From positions 117,371,379 through 117,435,378 of the forward strand of contig CM037876.1 of the NCBI GenBank assembly GCA_021292165.1: DNA of 64,000 bases, given 5' to 3'. Shown in pieces: positions 44,482 to 56,200 of the stretch. Origin of the DNA: Shinisaurus crocodilurus. Lineage: Eukaryota; Chordata; Lepidosauria; Squamata; Shinisauridae. The translations under genes were made by a program, and so were the position numbers. Every line of letters begins with the position of its first letter. Position 1 is the stretch's first letter. A model generated the notes under the pieces. It ran no database searches. It was not told the origin of the DNA and saw only the letters and a program-made list of their open reading frames with translations.

Positions 44482-44905
44482 CTGTCTATTATCTTTGAGA
44501 AATCATGGAGGACAGGTGAAGTGCCAGATGACTGGAGGAGGGCAAAGGTTGTTCCCATCTTCAAAAAGGGCAAGAAGGAGGAACCTGGGAACTATAGACC
44601 AGTCAGTCTGACATCAATCCCTGGGAAAATTTTGGAGCAGATTATAAAGAAGTCAGTCTGCAAGCACCTTGAAAACAATGCAGTGATTACTAGAAGCCAG
44701 CATGGATTTGTCAAGAACAAATCCTGCCAGACTAATCTGATCTCATTTTTTGATCGGGTAACCTCCCTTGTGGACTGTGGGAATGCTGTGGACATCATAT
44801 ATCTGGACTTCAGCAAAGCTTTCGACAAAGTGCCTCATGATATCCTGATTAGCAAGCTAGCTAAAAGTGGGCTGGATGGAAGAACTATCAGGTGGATCCA
44901 ATCTT
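44482..44905 (+). mobile_element. CR1 LINE RT, continuation
   Basis: The + strand encodes VPDDWRRAKVVPIFKKGKKE, NYRPVSLTSIPGKILEQI, SQHGFVKNKSC and YLDFSKAFDKVPHDIL. It is cut near 44905, where L2 antisense begins within WIQSCLD. Confidence 0.9.
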
Positions 44906-45835
44906 GTCTGGATTAAGCTTCAACTTGTTTGCCCTCATCCAGACCATTACCACCGACAGACACCGGTTTAGCACAGCTTCATTGGAATTAGATGGAAAGG
45001 AGGGAGAAAATAGAGTTGGGTGTCATCAGCATACTGATGACACCAAACTCCAAAACTCCGAACAACTTCTCCCAACAACTTCATGTATATGCTAAATAGC
45101 ATGGGGGACAAGACGGAACCTTGAGAAACACCACAGGCCAACAGCCATGGAGTTGAACAGGAGTCCCCCAGCAGCACCACCTCCTGGGTCTGCCCCTCCA
45201 GGAAGGAATGGAACCACTGTAAAACATTGTCTCCAAGACCCATCCCAGCAAGGCGGCCCAGAAGGGAGAAGGATTGATGGTATTGAAAGCTGCTGAGAGG
45301 TCCTGCAGAACCAACAGGTAGACACCCCCCCCTGTCTAGTTCCCGGTGTAGGTCATCTACCAAGGCCCAGAGCTGTTTCTGTCCCATAACCAGGCCTGAA
45401 GCTACACTGAAATGGATCTAATATGTCTCATCCAGGAATCCCTGGAGTTGGGAGGCTACCATGCGCTCCAATACCTTGCCCAGAAATGAAATATTGGAGA
45501 CTGGCCGATAATTATCCAATATAGTGGGGCTCAGGGAGGTTTTTTTTTTTTAACCAAAGGTCTCACCACTGTCTCCTTCAGGCAGGTTGGTACCCTGCCT
45601 TGGTGAAGAGAGGCATTAACCACTCCCCTTACCCACTCAGCCAGTCCCACTCTGGATGCCTTTATGAGCCAGGAAGGGCAAGGATCTGGAACACATGTGG
45701 TGGCTCTCACCTCCCCAAGGATCCTGTTCACATCCTCAGGCTGTACAAATTGAAAAGTATCCAATAACACTGGAGAAGCAGGAGCCAAAGTTACATCCAC
45801 TGGATCTGTATCAACTGTAGCGTCCAAGTCAGCGC
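44906..45835 (-). mobile_element. L2 LINE, RT region
   Basis: The minus strand encodes [41 protein letters not shown] and, upstream, CVPDPCPSWLIKAS with VVNASLHQG and LKETVVRPLVKK. Frameshifted. Confidence 0.87.
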
Positions 45836-46480
45836 CCTAAATGATCTTGAGTATAGGTCTTAAGAGGCAGTGCAAGGCAAAGTAAAATTATGGGGAGGGG
45901 GGGGGCGTTTTCTAAGGGAGAGAGAAGAGGATGGAGAAAAGGCTTCTGAGCTACTTGGTGTGAGTACCATAATGTCTGCCCTGAAAGTGATCTTGTCTTC
46001 CTTTTTATCAATCTTTCAGGGCTCCTGAAATGTCTTTGAAATAGAACTTGACTTACCTCCTCATGTTCGCCTGTCTGCCCCCTCCCCCGATAACTAGCTT
46101 ATTAATTATAATGAATATGATTTATTATTATCATTCCACCGATGCGCATGACATTTGTTCCTTTCAGGCACCCCTGCAAACACACCCTGTTGTTCCTGAC
46201 TATGCAGACAGCCATCTAGGGGCAGCAGAGGAAGAACGGGAGATGTGCAGCTCTGGAATAGGTCTGGTACGGGTGAAAAAGCTTGGTATTCCTCAGAACC
46301 TCCTTTTCCCGTGAAGCCCTAGGCACGGCCCCTCAGTCCCCAGTCCCTATTAAAACGAAGTCTAAATTGATGTGAACCCAGTCTTCCCCTGACCCGCTCC
46401 CTTCCCCTCCCTCTGCAGCCTCCTCCCGTGTCAAATTGCAAACTGCTTGGGGGCAAGAACCTCGTCTCGTTCGTTGTAAA
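45836..46480. other. Unannotated stretch before the IQCA1 promoter
   Basis: No exon recognised. 46430-46510 (GCAAACTGCTTGGGGGCAAG...GGTGCTGTATAGTAATT) resembles an old LINE/SINE 3' end. Confidence 0.45.
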
Positions 46481-47202
46481 GCGCCAGACATGTTGACTGG
46501 TGCTGTATAGTAATTTAAGAACGCGTGGAAGTGAGCCCCACGGAGCTCAACGGGGCGCTTAGTCCCAAGGACTGCACCAGAACTGCGGCTTTACGGACTT
46601 GCCAGCTTCCCTTCCAGCGGATTTCCAAGATTCCAGGAGCCTCGACCCAATTTACAAGCGCCAAGACGCGAAATACCATCGCAAGTAACCAGCTACCGGC
46701 CGAAGCCCTTCGCTTGTCTCGGCGGCGGCGGCGGCGGCGGCGGCAGCTCAAGAAAGCAGCCGCGGCCCTCGGCTCCCATAGCAACCGCCCGGGAGTGGAG
46801 AGGAAAAGGAAGGAGGGAGCCGCAGGCTTGGCTTGGGCCTAGCGTCCAGTTGCTAAGGAGCGAGGAGACTTCAAAGAGCAGCTGCTGCTGCAGGAGGCGC
46901 GGCCGGTCAGCCTGCAGGCCGATACCCAATTGCGGGAGCGGTTCAGCGGGTAGCCCCGCAGCGAGGGCGAAGAGACGCCTCGGCGTCCCCGTCGTCGTAC
47001 GCGCTGTGGTCGTCAAGGGCCGCAGCTAGCTGTTGCAGCAAGAAGGTTCGTCGCAACCCCCGGGCAATTAGGGACGGGGGCTTGTCTTTTGGAGATTTTT
47101 GTCTTGAAAGACCCCAGCGCACCTGCCTCTTCGTCTTCAGAAAACGGGATCTTGGAATGGAAAGCCAAAGACCAAAGATAAAAAGTAATAATAATAATAA
47201 TC
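46480..47202 (+). promoter_or_regulatory. IQCA1: CpG-island promoter and 5' UTR of IQCA1
   Basis: GC- and CpG-rich from about 46.5 to 47.1 kb, with a (GGC)n tract (46723-46744) and no clear TATA box, lying directly upstream of the first coding exon. It contains two RFX-type X-box-like motifs, as expected for a ciliary gene. The transcription start cannot be placed exactly; 46.8-47.0 kb is likely. (AAT)n precedes the start codon. An out-of-frame ATG with strong context (47157) opens a short upstream frame. Confidence 0.75.
46772..46785. promoter_or_regulatory. X-box-like (RFX) motif
   Basis: GCTCCCATAGCAAC agrees at 11 of 14 positions with the RFX consensus GTTGCCATGGCAAC, and the GCAAC half is perfect. 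A weaker half-site, GTTGCTAAGG, lies at 46849-46858. RFX factors drive motile-cilium genes, consistent with the gene downstream. Confidence 0.55.
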
Positions 47203-47213
47203 ATGTCACACAA
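47203..47213 (+). CDS. IQCA1: IQCA1 coding exon 1 (MSH + 2 nt)
   Basis: ATGTCACACAA is followed by the donor GTAAGT. Its phase-2 end is completed by the first C of exon 2 to give MSHN, then TYNKIW. -3 is A, a fair start context. It is the only ATG just upstream that fits the exon 2 frame. Confidence 0.65.
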
Positions 47214-50200
47214 GTAAGTAAAAAAGCCCAAAACAACAGTACTAGATTTGCAGTGCTGCAATCCTATGTATGTTTACCCAGAAATGATTTCAGCCTTGAA
47301 GACTAACCATGTTCAAAATGGTAAATAGGGTGGGAAACCACCACGAAAGCTGCAAGTAGAATTGTTTTTACCTTGTCTGTGGTAGAGCCTGCTCCAGTTA
47401 TCTCCAAAGAAGCCTCTCAGTTTGCTCACATCTTATATTTCTGGTAGAGAAATGTATTATTAAATACAGAGACATATAAAACCCAATCCAGCCAAAGTTA
47501 AGCACTTTAAAGTCCCATTGATAGTAATGGGAGAAATGTGCATGCTTAAATCTCTCCCATTGAAATGAGTGGCACTTAAATGTACTTACCTTTGCTTCTG
47601 TGTGGTTTATAGATTATAGACCCAGTAGTTTGTGGTAAACGTTCATGGTCCAAGCTACATATACTCATTGGAAAGCAATCACTGATTTTTTTCCATGCGC
47701 TTAACATCTCAGATACCCCACTAATTGATACATTTATTTATTTATTATTAAATTTATTAAATTGTGGGTAAATGTATTAAATTATCTTCAGTGCTAACTT
47801 GTTACACTCATTATAGTTTCTGGAAGAGCTTGGTGATTCGGATCCCTCAGAAGTGTGTGCTGCCCTTTGTATCCCTGCCTTATGCAGGGGAAGGCATGAC
47901 TAAGCCCAGTGATTTAAAAATAATAAGAAAAAGAAACAACTCCTCAAACCATAAGGTTTTCAGGTAGCTTATATGGGAAATGGCCATAGGTCGAAGTGAA
48001 AGTATTCTCTACAAGGAGGCTGTTTGTAGAAAATTATGGGAGCATTGAGAAGAAGACTCAATGCTCCCATAATGAAAAGGTATATGAAAAGGTGATTATA
48101 TCCCATTTTAATGCTGCCTTCCCCTTGTTTCCATGACTTATAAAAACTCCCCAAATTTTCCTTTTCGCCTTAGCAAATGAATCTTTTTGTAAGACTACCT
48201 ATAATCCAGTTAAACTGGATTATTTGTCTGTTATATTTCTACCCCACCTGTTGGCTCTTCAAGGACCCTAATGTTGGGTTTCAGTAAAATCGTAAAAGCA
48301 ATAACAGTAATAGAACCATTTGCAACAATCCTGTGAATGAAAGCTCTCATTGATAGCAGCAGTAATACCAGCATTAAGACAACCACTACCACTTGTCTGT
48401 CACAGATCAAATGCTTTCTGAAGAAGGTTCTTGTCTAGCCTCCTAAAGGCCTGGAAATATTGATTTGGGAGGCAGAGTTCTGCAGGCTTGATGCCTCCGC
48501 TGAAATGAGCTTTCTCCTAGCAGATGACAGTCTAAACTCTGTTAACATATATGTAACAGGGCCTCCTCAGAAGATTTCATAGGATAGAGTTGGAAGGGGC
48601 CTACAAGGCCATCGAGTCCAACCCCCTGCTCAATGCAGGAAACTAGAGGAGGGGTCTCCCATCCAAGTAATAGCCAGGCCTGACCCTGCTTAGCTTTCCA
48701 CACTCAGACAACCTGAGCCAGGAGGTTTGTGTGGAAGGAGATGCTCTGCCAGATAACTTAAATGTTTTTAGCTCTCTTTCTTGAAGAACTTGCTGCTTTG
48801 ATGAATTGCCCTTGTGGGGGTGGGCAACCTGTGGCCCTCCAGATGTTTTGGGGTACAGCTCCCATCAGCCAGCATAACCAATGTTGAGGGATCATGTGAG
48901 TTGTAGGCCAAAACATCTGGGGGGGGGCACAAGTTGCCCACCCCTAAATGTGGACTTGGTGACTTCAGGTATATGACCAAGTATCAGTGTGGCGTAGTGG
49001 TGAGAGTTTTGGACTGGGACTTGGGAGATCCGGGTTCTAGTCCCCGCTCTGCCATGAAACTCACTGGGTGACTGGGCCAGTCACTGACTCTCAGCCTAAC
49101 CTACCTCACAGGGTTGTTGTGAGGATAAAATGGAGAGGAGGAGGATTATGTAAGCCGCCTTGGGTTCCTTGCAGGAAAAAAAGTGAGATATAAATATAAT
49201 AAATAAATAAATAAAATAAAAATAAGAGAAGAGGTATAAGGGAGGCAAAATCATGGAAGACTTTGAAGGTAAGGAGAAGGAGTATGTGCTGAATCCGGGA
49301 GTGGTAGGAAGCCAGATAGGGATTTAAGGAGGGGTGTCAACTCAAGTGATATATGCCTTTGTGCAATTCCTTTGCAATGCTGACTCAATATTTGTATATG
49401 AAAGAAGAAACATCAAGACTGCAGCCACATAACTACCAGTGACATTTTCCTGCTCTTGACTGTGAGGATTTTTCAGTTGATAAGACCAGTCACAACAGCC
49501 CTCTGACAGGGAACAGGTCCCTAAAGCACCTGCAGGCTGCAGCTCCCAGCCAGTACCTATGGAAACAGTTCTCCCAGTCCAAGCAACTGCAGTATCAGAA
49601 GGAGGAGGGCCAAATGGCCTCCAGATCCCAAGTAGAGCTGAGGTTGCCAGCAGCTATGGATCCATGCTGCGCCTGCATCTACCAGTGCATTTATGTTACA
49701 TGACAAGGTTATGGAGATCACATCTTAGAATCATAGAATCATAGAAAAGTAGAGTTGGAAGGGGCCTACAAGGCCATCGAGTCCAACCCCCCGCTCAATG
49801 CAGGAATCCAGGTCAAAGCATCCCTGACAGATGGCTGTCCAGCTGCACCTTGAATGCCTCCAGATTGGGAGAGCCCACCACCTCCCTAGGTAGTTGGTTC
49901 CATTGCCTTATTGCTCTAACAGTCAGGAAATTTTTCCTGATGTTTAGGTGGAATCTGATGTTTACCTGTAACTTGAGCCCATTATTCCATGTCCTGCAAA
50001 CTGGGATGGTCGAGAAGAGATCCTGGCCCTCCTCTTTGTGACAACCCTTCAAGTACTGGAAGAGTACTCCCCTCAGTCTCCTCTTCTGAAGGCTAAACAT
50101 GCCCAGTTCTTTCGGTCTCTCCTCATAGGACCTTGTTTCCAGTCCCTTTATCATCTTTGTTAAAGTGCCCTCCTCTGAACCCTCCCCAGTTTGTCTACAT

Positions 50201-53200
50201 CCTTTTTAAAGTGTGGTGCGCAGAAACTTTGACAAACCATAATCTGGTTCTTTTTGTTGCCATATGCAGATGAAGGGGTTGGTTAATGAAAGTAGAATGA
50301 GCTCATTCAGATAACTTGGCAGTTGGCAGGCTGTTTAAATATTTATTAACAGCTGAATGAGTGTATGCTTTCAGTTTAACACTTCATATTACATTTACTC
50401 TATGCAAGACAGAATATTATATTGGATAAATGTAAAGGGCTATAGGAAAGGATTAATGGATATGTTAAGAAAGCTGTCAAATGTAAATGTATTCTACTGT
50501 TAATGGCAATAGTGTGGGTATAAAATGGTATAAATGTAGAATTATACAAAATATGATATCTTACCTTTGAATACCTGAAGATATATGAGTATAACTTGAA
50601 GTCTCTAGTATATAATGATGAAGATTTTACCCCTCATTGAATTACAATACATAAAATCATTTGAAAAGAAAGCAGAAACAAAAAACACAAACCCAGTATC
50701 TTTTATGTCAATTTACATACCACAAAACCGACATGCCTAGACATGTTGAAAGGACCTGAGACACTATTTAGTGCCAACTAGCAATACAGGAAAGTGAACA
50801 TTATACTAACTAATCTATTATTAATTTCATAGGAAGCCTGATTCTCATATACCTTTGAAATCTGTAGAAACCATCAATTGTAATGAAATTGAAATCAATA
50901 TTTGGAAACTAAGGATTTATATGATTTCAACATCTTTCATTAATTCTTGCATCCAAAGAGGAAAAAGAGGGTATTGTCATGCCTGGGCATATAAAATTAA
51001 TCTGTTCTAAATTAATCTAAAGGATAAATGGATTTGTAATAATACAGAAGTTTGTGTTAGCTAAGTATCTTTTGGTGGATTACATTTTTGGACTATATTT
51101 GCATACTGATACTTTTTTGTTTTTGCAAAGCAAAACATGTGAATTTTGAACATGTGAATTTTGCTAGTTATGTTTCTTTTTCCTGAATGCTAGTTGCATT
51201 TACCCGTATTTTTCCATGTATAAGACGATACTTTTTCCTTAAATTGATAGTTGAAAAATTGAGGGCTCGTCTTATACACAGAAGTACGGTATGAGCCGGC
51301 GGGGGAAGGGGAGGAGGGGTGGCTGAGCCGGCGGCGGGGCACAAGTCGCGAGCCGCCCCGAGCCCTGCAGGGCAGGCGGCACTCCTGTGGCTGGCTGAGC
51401 CGGCGGAAGAAGGGGAGGAGGAGCAGCTGAGCCGCCGGCGGGGTGCGAGCTGCCCAGAGCTCTGCAGGGCAGGCAGCAGAACCATGGCCGGCTGAGCCGG
51501 CGGAAAAAGGGGGGAGGAGGAGTGGCTGAGCCGGCGGCGGGGCGTAAGCCGCGAGCCGCCCGGAGCCCTGCAGGGCGGGCGGCAGTCCTGTGGCCGGCTG
51601 AGCCGGCAGAGGAAGGGGAGGAGGGGCGGCTGAGCTGGCAGCGGGGCGCGAGCTTGACCTGGGCAGGCAGAAGGCCGAGCGGAGCCCGCAAGGGGAGCAG
51701 CTTGGGCGTGCCCGCCGCCAAGCCCAGTCCTGCCGTGCGCCAGTCCTGCTGTGCAGATCCAGCCCAACAGGCCGGCTTGAGGAGCAGCCCTCTGGGAAGC
51801 CGAACATGGGCTGAATTGCCCGTTCACAAGCACCCCACCCAAAATATTGATTTCTGAATTTTGGTTTAGAAAAGTGGGGGTTGTCTTATACATGGGGTCG
51901 TCTTATACAGGGAAAAATATGGTACATGAATTTCTGAGCTAAAGTTTTGTAATAAAATCATTTCACATTTATAATGTTTTTCACCCATGCATTTAAGCTT
52001 CTGTTTCATTTCTTTTACTAAGTCAGATTTGGGCAAAACTATAAAGTTTGATGCCCCAACTGTGGGACTTAGAACTGTTAAAAACGTTTTCTTACAATTT
52101 CAACCCTTCCCCCAATATACAGATTCTCAAACTCTTCACATCATTGCTAGAGTTCTTACACCTTGTTCAGGCCATAAAACATCTGATTAAACAATACACA
52201 ATATTCTGTCTAAAAGAAAGGTCGTGCTGATGTCAGTTATTAACCCCGCCTCCTGTAATGACCATTTTTCAAGTGGGTGAAATGCTGCAGGCATCACACT
52301 TAGTTCCAATGAGTTACAAATAGAAAGTATATAGACAGGTCTTGTTATTACGCTTGATTGGGACATCATATCCCTAACACATCTAAATCTGTTGCTGTGT
52401 TAGGGGAGTAAGCCCCTCAGGAACAACTGATATACAGGCCTGTGGCTCACACTGGCTCAGCTTGTCTGAGCGTGGAAAGCTAAGCAGGGTCAGACCTGGT
52501 TATTACTTGGATGGGAGACTCCTCCTCTAGTTTCCTGCATTGAGCAGGGGGTTGGACTCGATGGCCTTGTAGACCCCTTCCAACTCTATGATCTATGAAT
52601 CTATGATGGCTGGGGAATGAATCTGGGAACTTATTCCCTCTGTAGCTCCTGGCTCTGTTCCTGTCAGAGATCAGGCTACTCAGAAATGACTAGGAGAATA
52701 GCAACTAAATGGCCATTTACCCTTAAATTAGGCTGCTGAAATGAAGAAAGCTTTAGGGAGAAACCAGGACTGGATTTTTTGTTTTGTTTTGTGAAAGGAC
52801 TGTGAACAGTTTTGGTACTGGAAATAAATTGCTGGAAAGAGCATGTACCCAGGAAGCATCCTGTTTCTTAACTGTAAATGTATGTCTACCCCCTTCTCCA
52901 AGCCACTATTTTGTACCTGGCTCCAGTTGGTGGGCCTCAGGCTCCTATTAAAAGACAAAGTAGACCCCACATTCAGCAGCCCTATGTAGGATTGGCTACT
53001 TACGAATTGTGAAAAAAGAGGACACAAATGTATATGCAATTTGCATATGTGAATATATGTGTATAGATGCAAATTTAGAAATAATTATTATAATTTAAAT
53101 AGAAATGCAGTACATCTCACCACTGTGTGGAATAATGTGATCCCTGTACCAGCTGGTTCGGTCTGCTGTCCAGGTGCTAACTGTTGATGGGCAACGCTTC

Positions 53201-56200
53201 TTAAGGCTCTTTATCTTTAAACTGGAATCTGGACAGGATAGCCCTTCAAACAGCATAGTCCTCAATGAGCCCTTCAAAGAGGCCATACGGCCACCCTATG
53301 TTGCCAGATGGAAAAGAGGACAGAGTTCCTTTTGTAGAAGAGGAGATTGTATAGAAAAGGAAATTTCAACAGGTATAGCTTGGCATGAAAGGTGCACCCG
53401 CTGAAAACCCTTCTTCTGTCTAGACCAGTGTTCTCCAACCTTGGGTCCCCAGATGTTTTTGGCCTACAACTCCCAGCATGCCCGAGCCAGCATAGCTGGC
53501 TGGGGCATGCTGGGAGTTGTAGGCCAAAAATATCTGGGGACCCAAGGTTGGAGAACACTGTTCTAGAGACATCTATTGAAGATGCAAGAGCCCTGTCCTC
53601 TTTTCCACCTGGCCACCCTGCAGAGGGCTGCTGAATGTGGACCTAAGACCAATGTGATTAAACTGAATTCCAGATCTATGCACTCCAGCAACCTAGCACT
53701 TGGCTTAATGTATATGAATGCCTTGACATAAAATCATACTATAATCTTTTTTTGAAGGAGAGGGGGCATATTTTTGCATAACATAACCTAAATATATGTT
53801 AAGGGCAATAACTGACTTTGTCTGTTTCTGTGTCTTTAACAACTCCTTAATCTACAGAAGGTGAAGCTTTTCAGGCCATGGAGACAAACTTTGTCATGGC
53901 TAATGCCTGCAGATCAAGCTGCTATTAAAGGCACAGGAGCCAGGGACCAGTAAGAACTTGGCAACCCTAATATCTGTATCAAATCTGTTTTAACATTTAT
54001 TCTGAGATGACACTCTAATCTGGTATCATCTTTGTTAAAATTATGGTATTAACCCCCCCCCCCCCGAATAACTTTATATTCATTACATTCAAACAAGGAT
54101 ACAGCTCTCCCCCCCCCCCCAAGAAATCACAGATCTTGCACAGTGTAGTGCAAGTAAACTTCCAACATTACTTCTGGATGCGGCTTATCTAAATTCGTTC
54201 CTGAATTACTTTAGGGGTAATGATACCAAAAATGAGGTAATTAAGCATCTAACTGCATTTAAACTGTTTTGATCTTGATTTAAATAAATAGTGTTTACTT
54301 CTATGTAGACATGTATAGGATTGCACTGGCAGTTTATATTATTTAGTACTCCTTTTAAGAACTAAGTGTTCTTCCCCCCTTCCAATTAGCACTTACAATA
54401 AAATTTGGGCAGAAGCCCAAGAATCCCTCAACAGCCTGTTGCAGAAGGAGATAGAAGAGAAGTCCCAAAAGCCTGTGAAAGATCGCCTGGTAGTGTTTCA
54501 AATGCTAGCTACTTTCTACATCAAATATGTGCAAATATTTCACAACTTGGAAGCTGCCTATGACCAGATTGTTCACCCGCAAAAGCGCTTAATTATTCGG
54601 CAAATACTGGATGGAGTAATGGGCCGTATCTTGGAATTGAAGAATGAAATGGTGGAGCTGGAGTACTCAGAATATCATTACTTTGATGACATTTTACAGG
54701 ATCTCAAGCTGTCCCCTGTAAGTATACTTCCCTTTTTTCTGTAAGTATATTTCTGTTTCATAGAGTCCAATCCTGAGAGTCTAAATAGCTGTTTATTTTA
54801 TTTAAATTACAACTATTTCTGTTTATCTCAGTGGACTATTCAGTTACTCTTACTTGTGAAAACTGTATGGAGTCCCACACCATTGCAGCACTTATTGGCA
54901 CTTCTAGTCTGAAATAGAACTCATTTTTCACTCTAATGTCCAATGTAAAGTTTATAGGGCTTTCACAATGGAGATGCTGAGTCCATTTCCCATACATGGA
55001 GAGCCCATTTTCACAACCTGTTGAGCAGTCTACTTGGCACCCAAGGTGGTTGTGTGAGTGCTGACAGCACTTTGCAAGCACTTAGAACGGCATGCAAAAA
55101 ACGGATACAACCTGCAGCAGGAAGTCAGCACAGGTTAACTAAACCATGACTGCCATGTCCTGAGTAGCAGTATGTCAAGTTCACTTGTAATCAAGGCAGG
55201 CAGACACTGGATTTCAAGGAGTCAGGGAGGAGTTGTTAATTCCCCCAAAAGCCTCACACGGAGATTCGTGGATTTAACGTCTTTCTCTCATATAGCTCCA
55301 CCTGTTGCCCACATCAGGAACTATACACACGTCTTTTTAAAAAAAGAAGCTATGCTGTAAATGCAGGATTCAAATGGGAGCATGTTCAGATTCAGCACAC
55401 AGAACTTTCTTTGCTCCCAAGAACCTCCAAATGGCTCTTTGAACTCCCCTGAATTCAAAAAGTAGTCCAGTGATTAGTTGCAAGAGGCTTTCACAGGGGT
55501 AGTTAGACAACAAATTGCATATGCATATCAGTGATGTTTGTCCTTTGAAAAGCTCTCACTGTTAACAAGCCATAATATCACAGTCTTCCCTCATATACTT
55601 GTGTTTAGCTAGCACTGACCCTTGTAGTCTCTCCATTCAGGCATGAAATATAACATACTGCTTTGCATCAAAGAAATAGTTTAGCTAATTTCTAGACAGC
55701 ATAGTGAAGTTAGAACATCTTGCTCTATGATTATTTCTTTCTCACCTGTAAAGGCAGGTTACCAAGCGAGCATTTCTGAGTGAATTTTAAACATAAATAA
55801 AACGTTGGTGTCCTGCAGCCCAGCATGTTAGTGGAAACTCTCTTTCCAACAGTAGATAGTATTTCAGTCTTGTAACTAGGATACAATGGCAGTATCATAG
55901 ACAGGTTTTCCATCCCCCACTTCCCTCCTTGCCTAATCCTTTCTTCTAGTTTATTCTATACTGATAGAAGAATCACCAGTGAAAATATATCCCGGTGTGT
56001 ATACCTGTATACACAAATTAAATACAGGAATAAAGGGATGGATAGGTAACTCCAGCACAAGAGAGTGTGTTGTTCGTTTATTATTTAATAATTAGATTAG
56101 CATGTATAGCACCTTTTCAAGTGTTCATGCTTCACACATACTGACTTGGTTTGCACAATCAAAACAAGCCACTGTGGCTTAAATAATCCCCTTGTTTTAA

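Larger units (their letters stand above)
47214..54389 (+). other. IQCA1: IQCA1 intron 1
   Basis: A 7.2-kb intron with donor GTAAGT and acceptor TTCCAATTAG. It holds a 5S-CR1 SINE in each orientation, a Sauria SINE, a CR1 fragment, three DNA transposons and poly(C) runs. 47300-48570 and 50226-51200 are otherwise featureless. Confidence 0.8.

Noticed and set aside
47082..47306. 74-codon frame over the IQCA1 start
   Set aside because: It begins at a non-ATG codon and is out of frame with exon 2; the MSHN start fits the splice phase. Only its internal ATG is kept, as an upstream-frame candidate.
48985..49060. A functional tRNA gene
   Set aside because: A and B boxes are present but no cloverleaf; body and (AATA)n tail identify a SINE.
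52438..52519. A genuine 5S rRNA gene
   Set aside because: Only the first two thirds of 5S is present, diverged, and fused to a CR1 tail; there is no 5S 3' end or T-run terminator.
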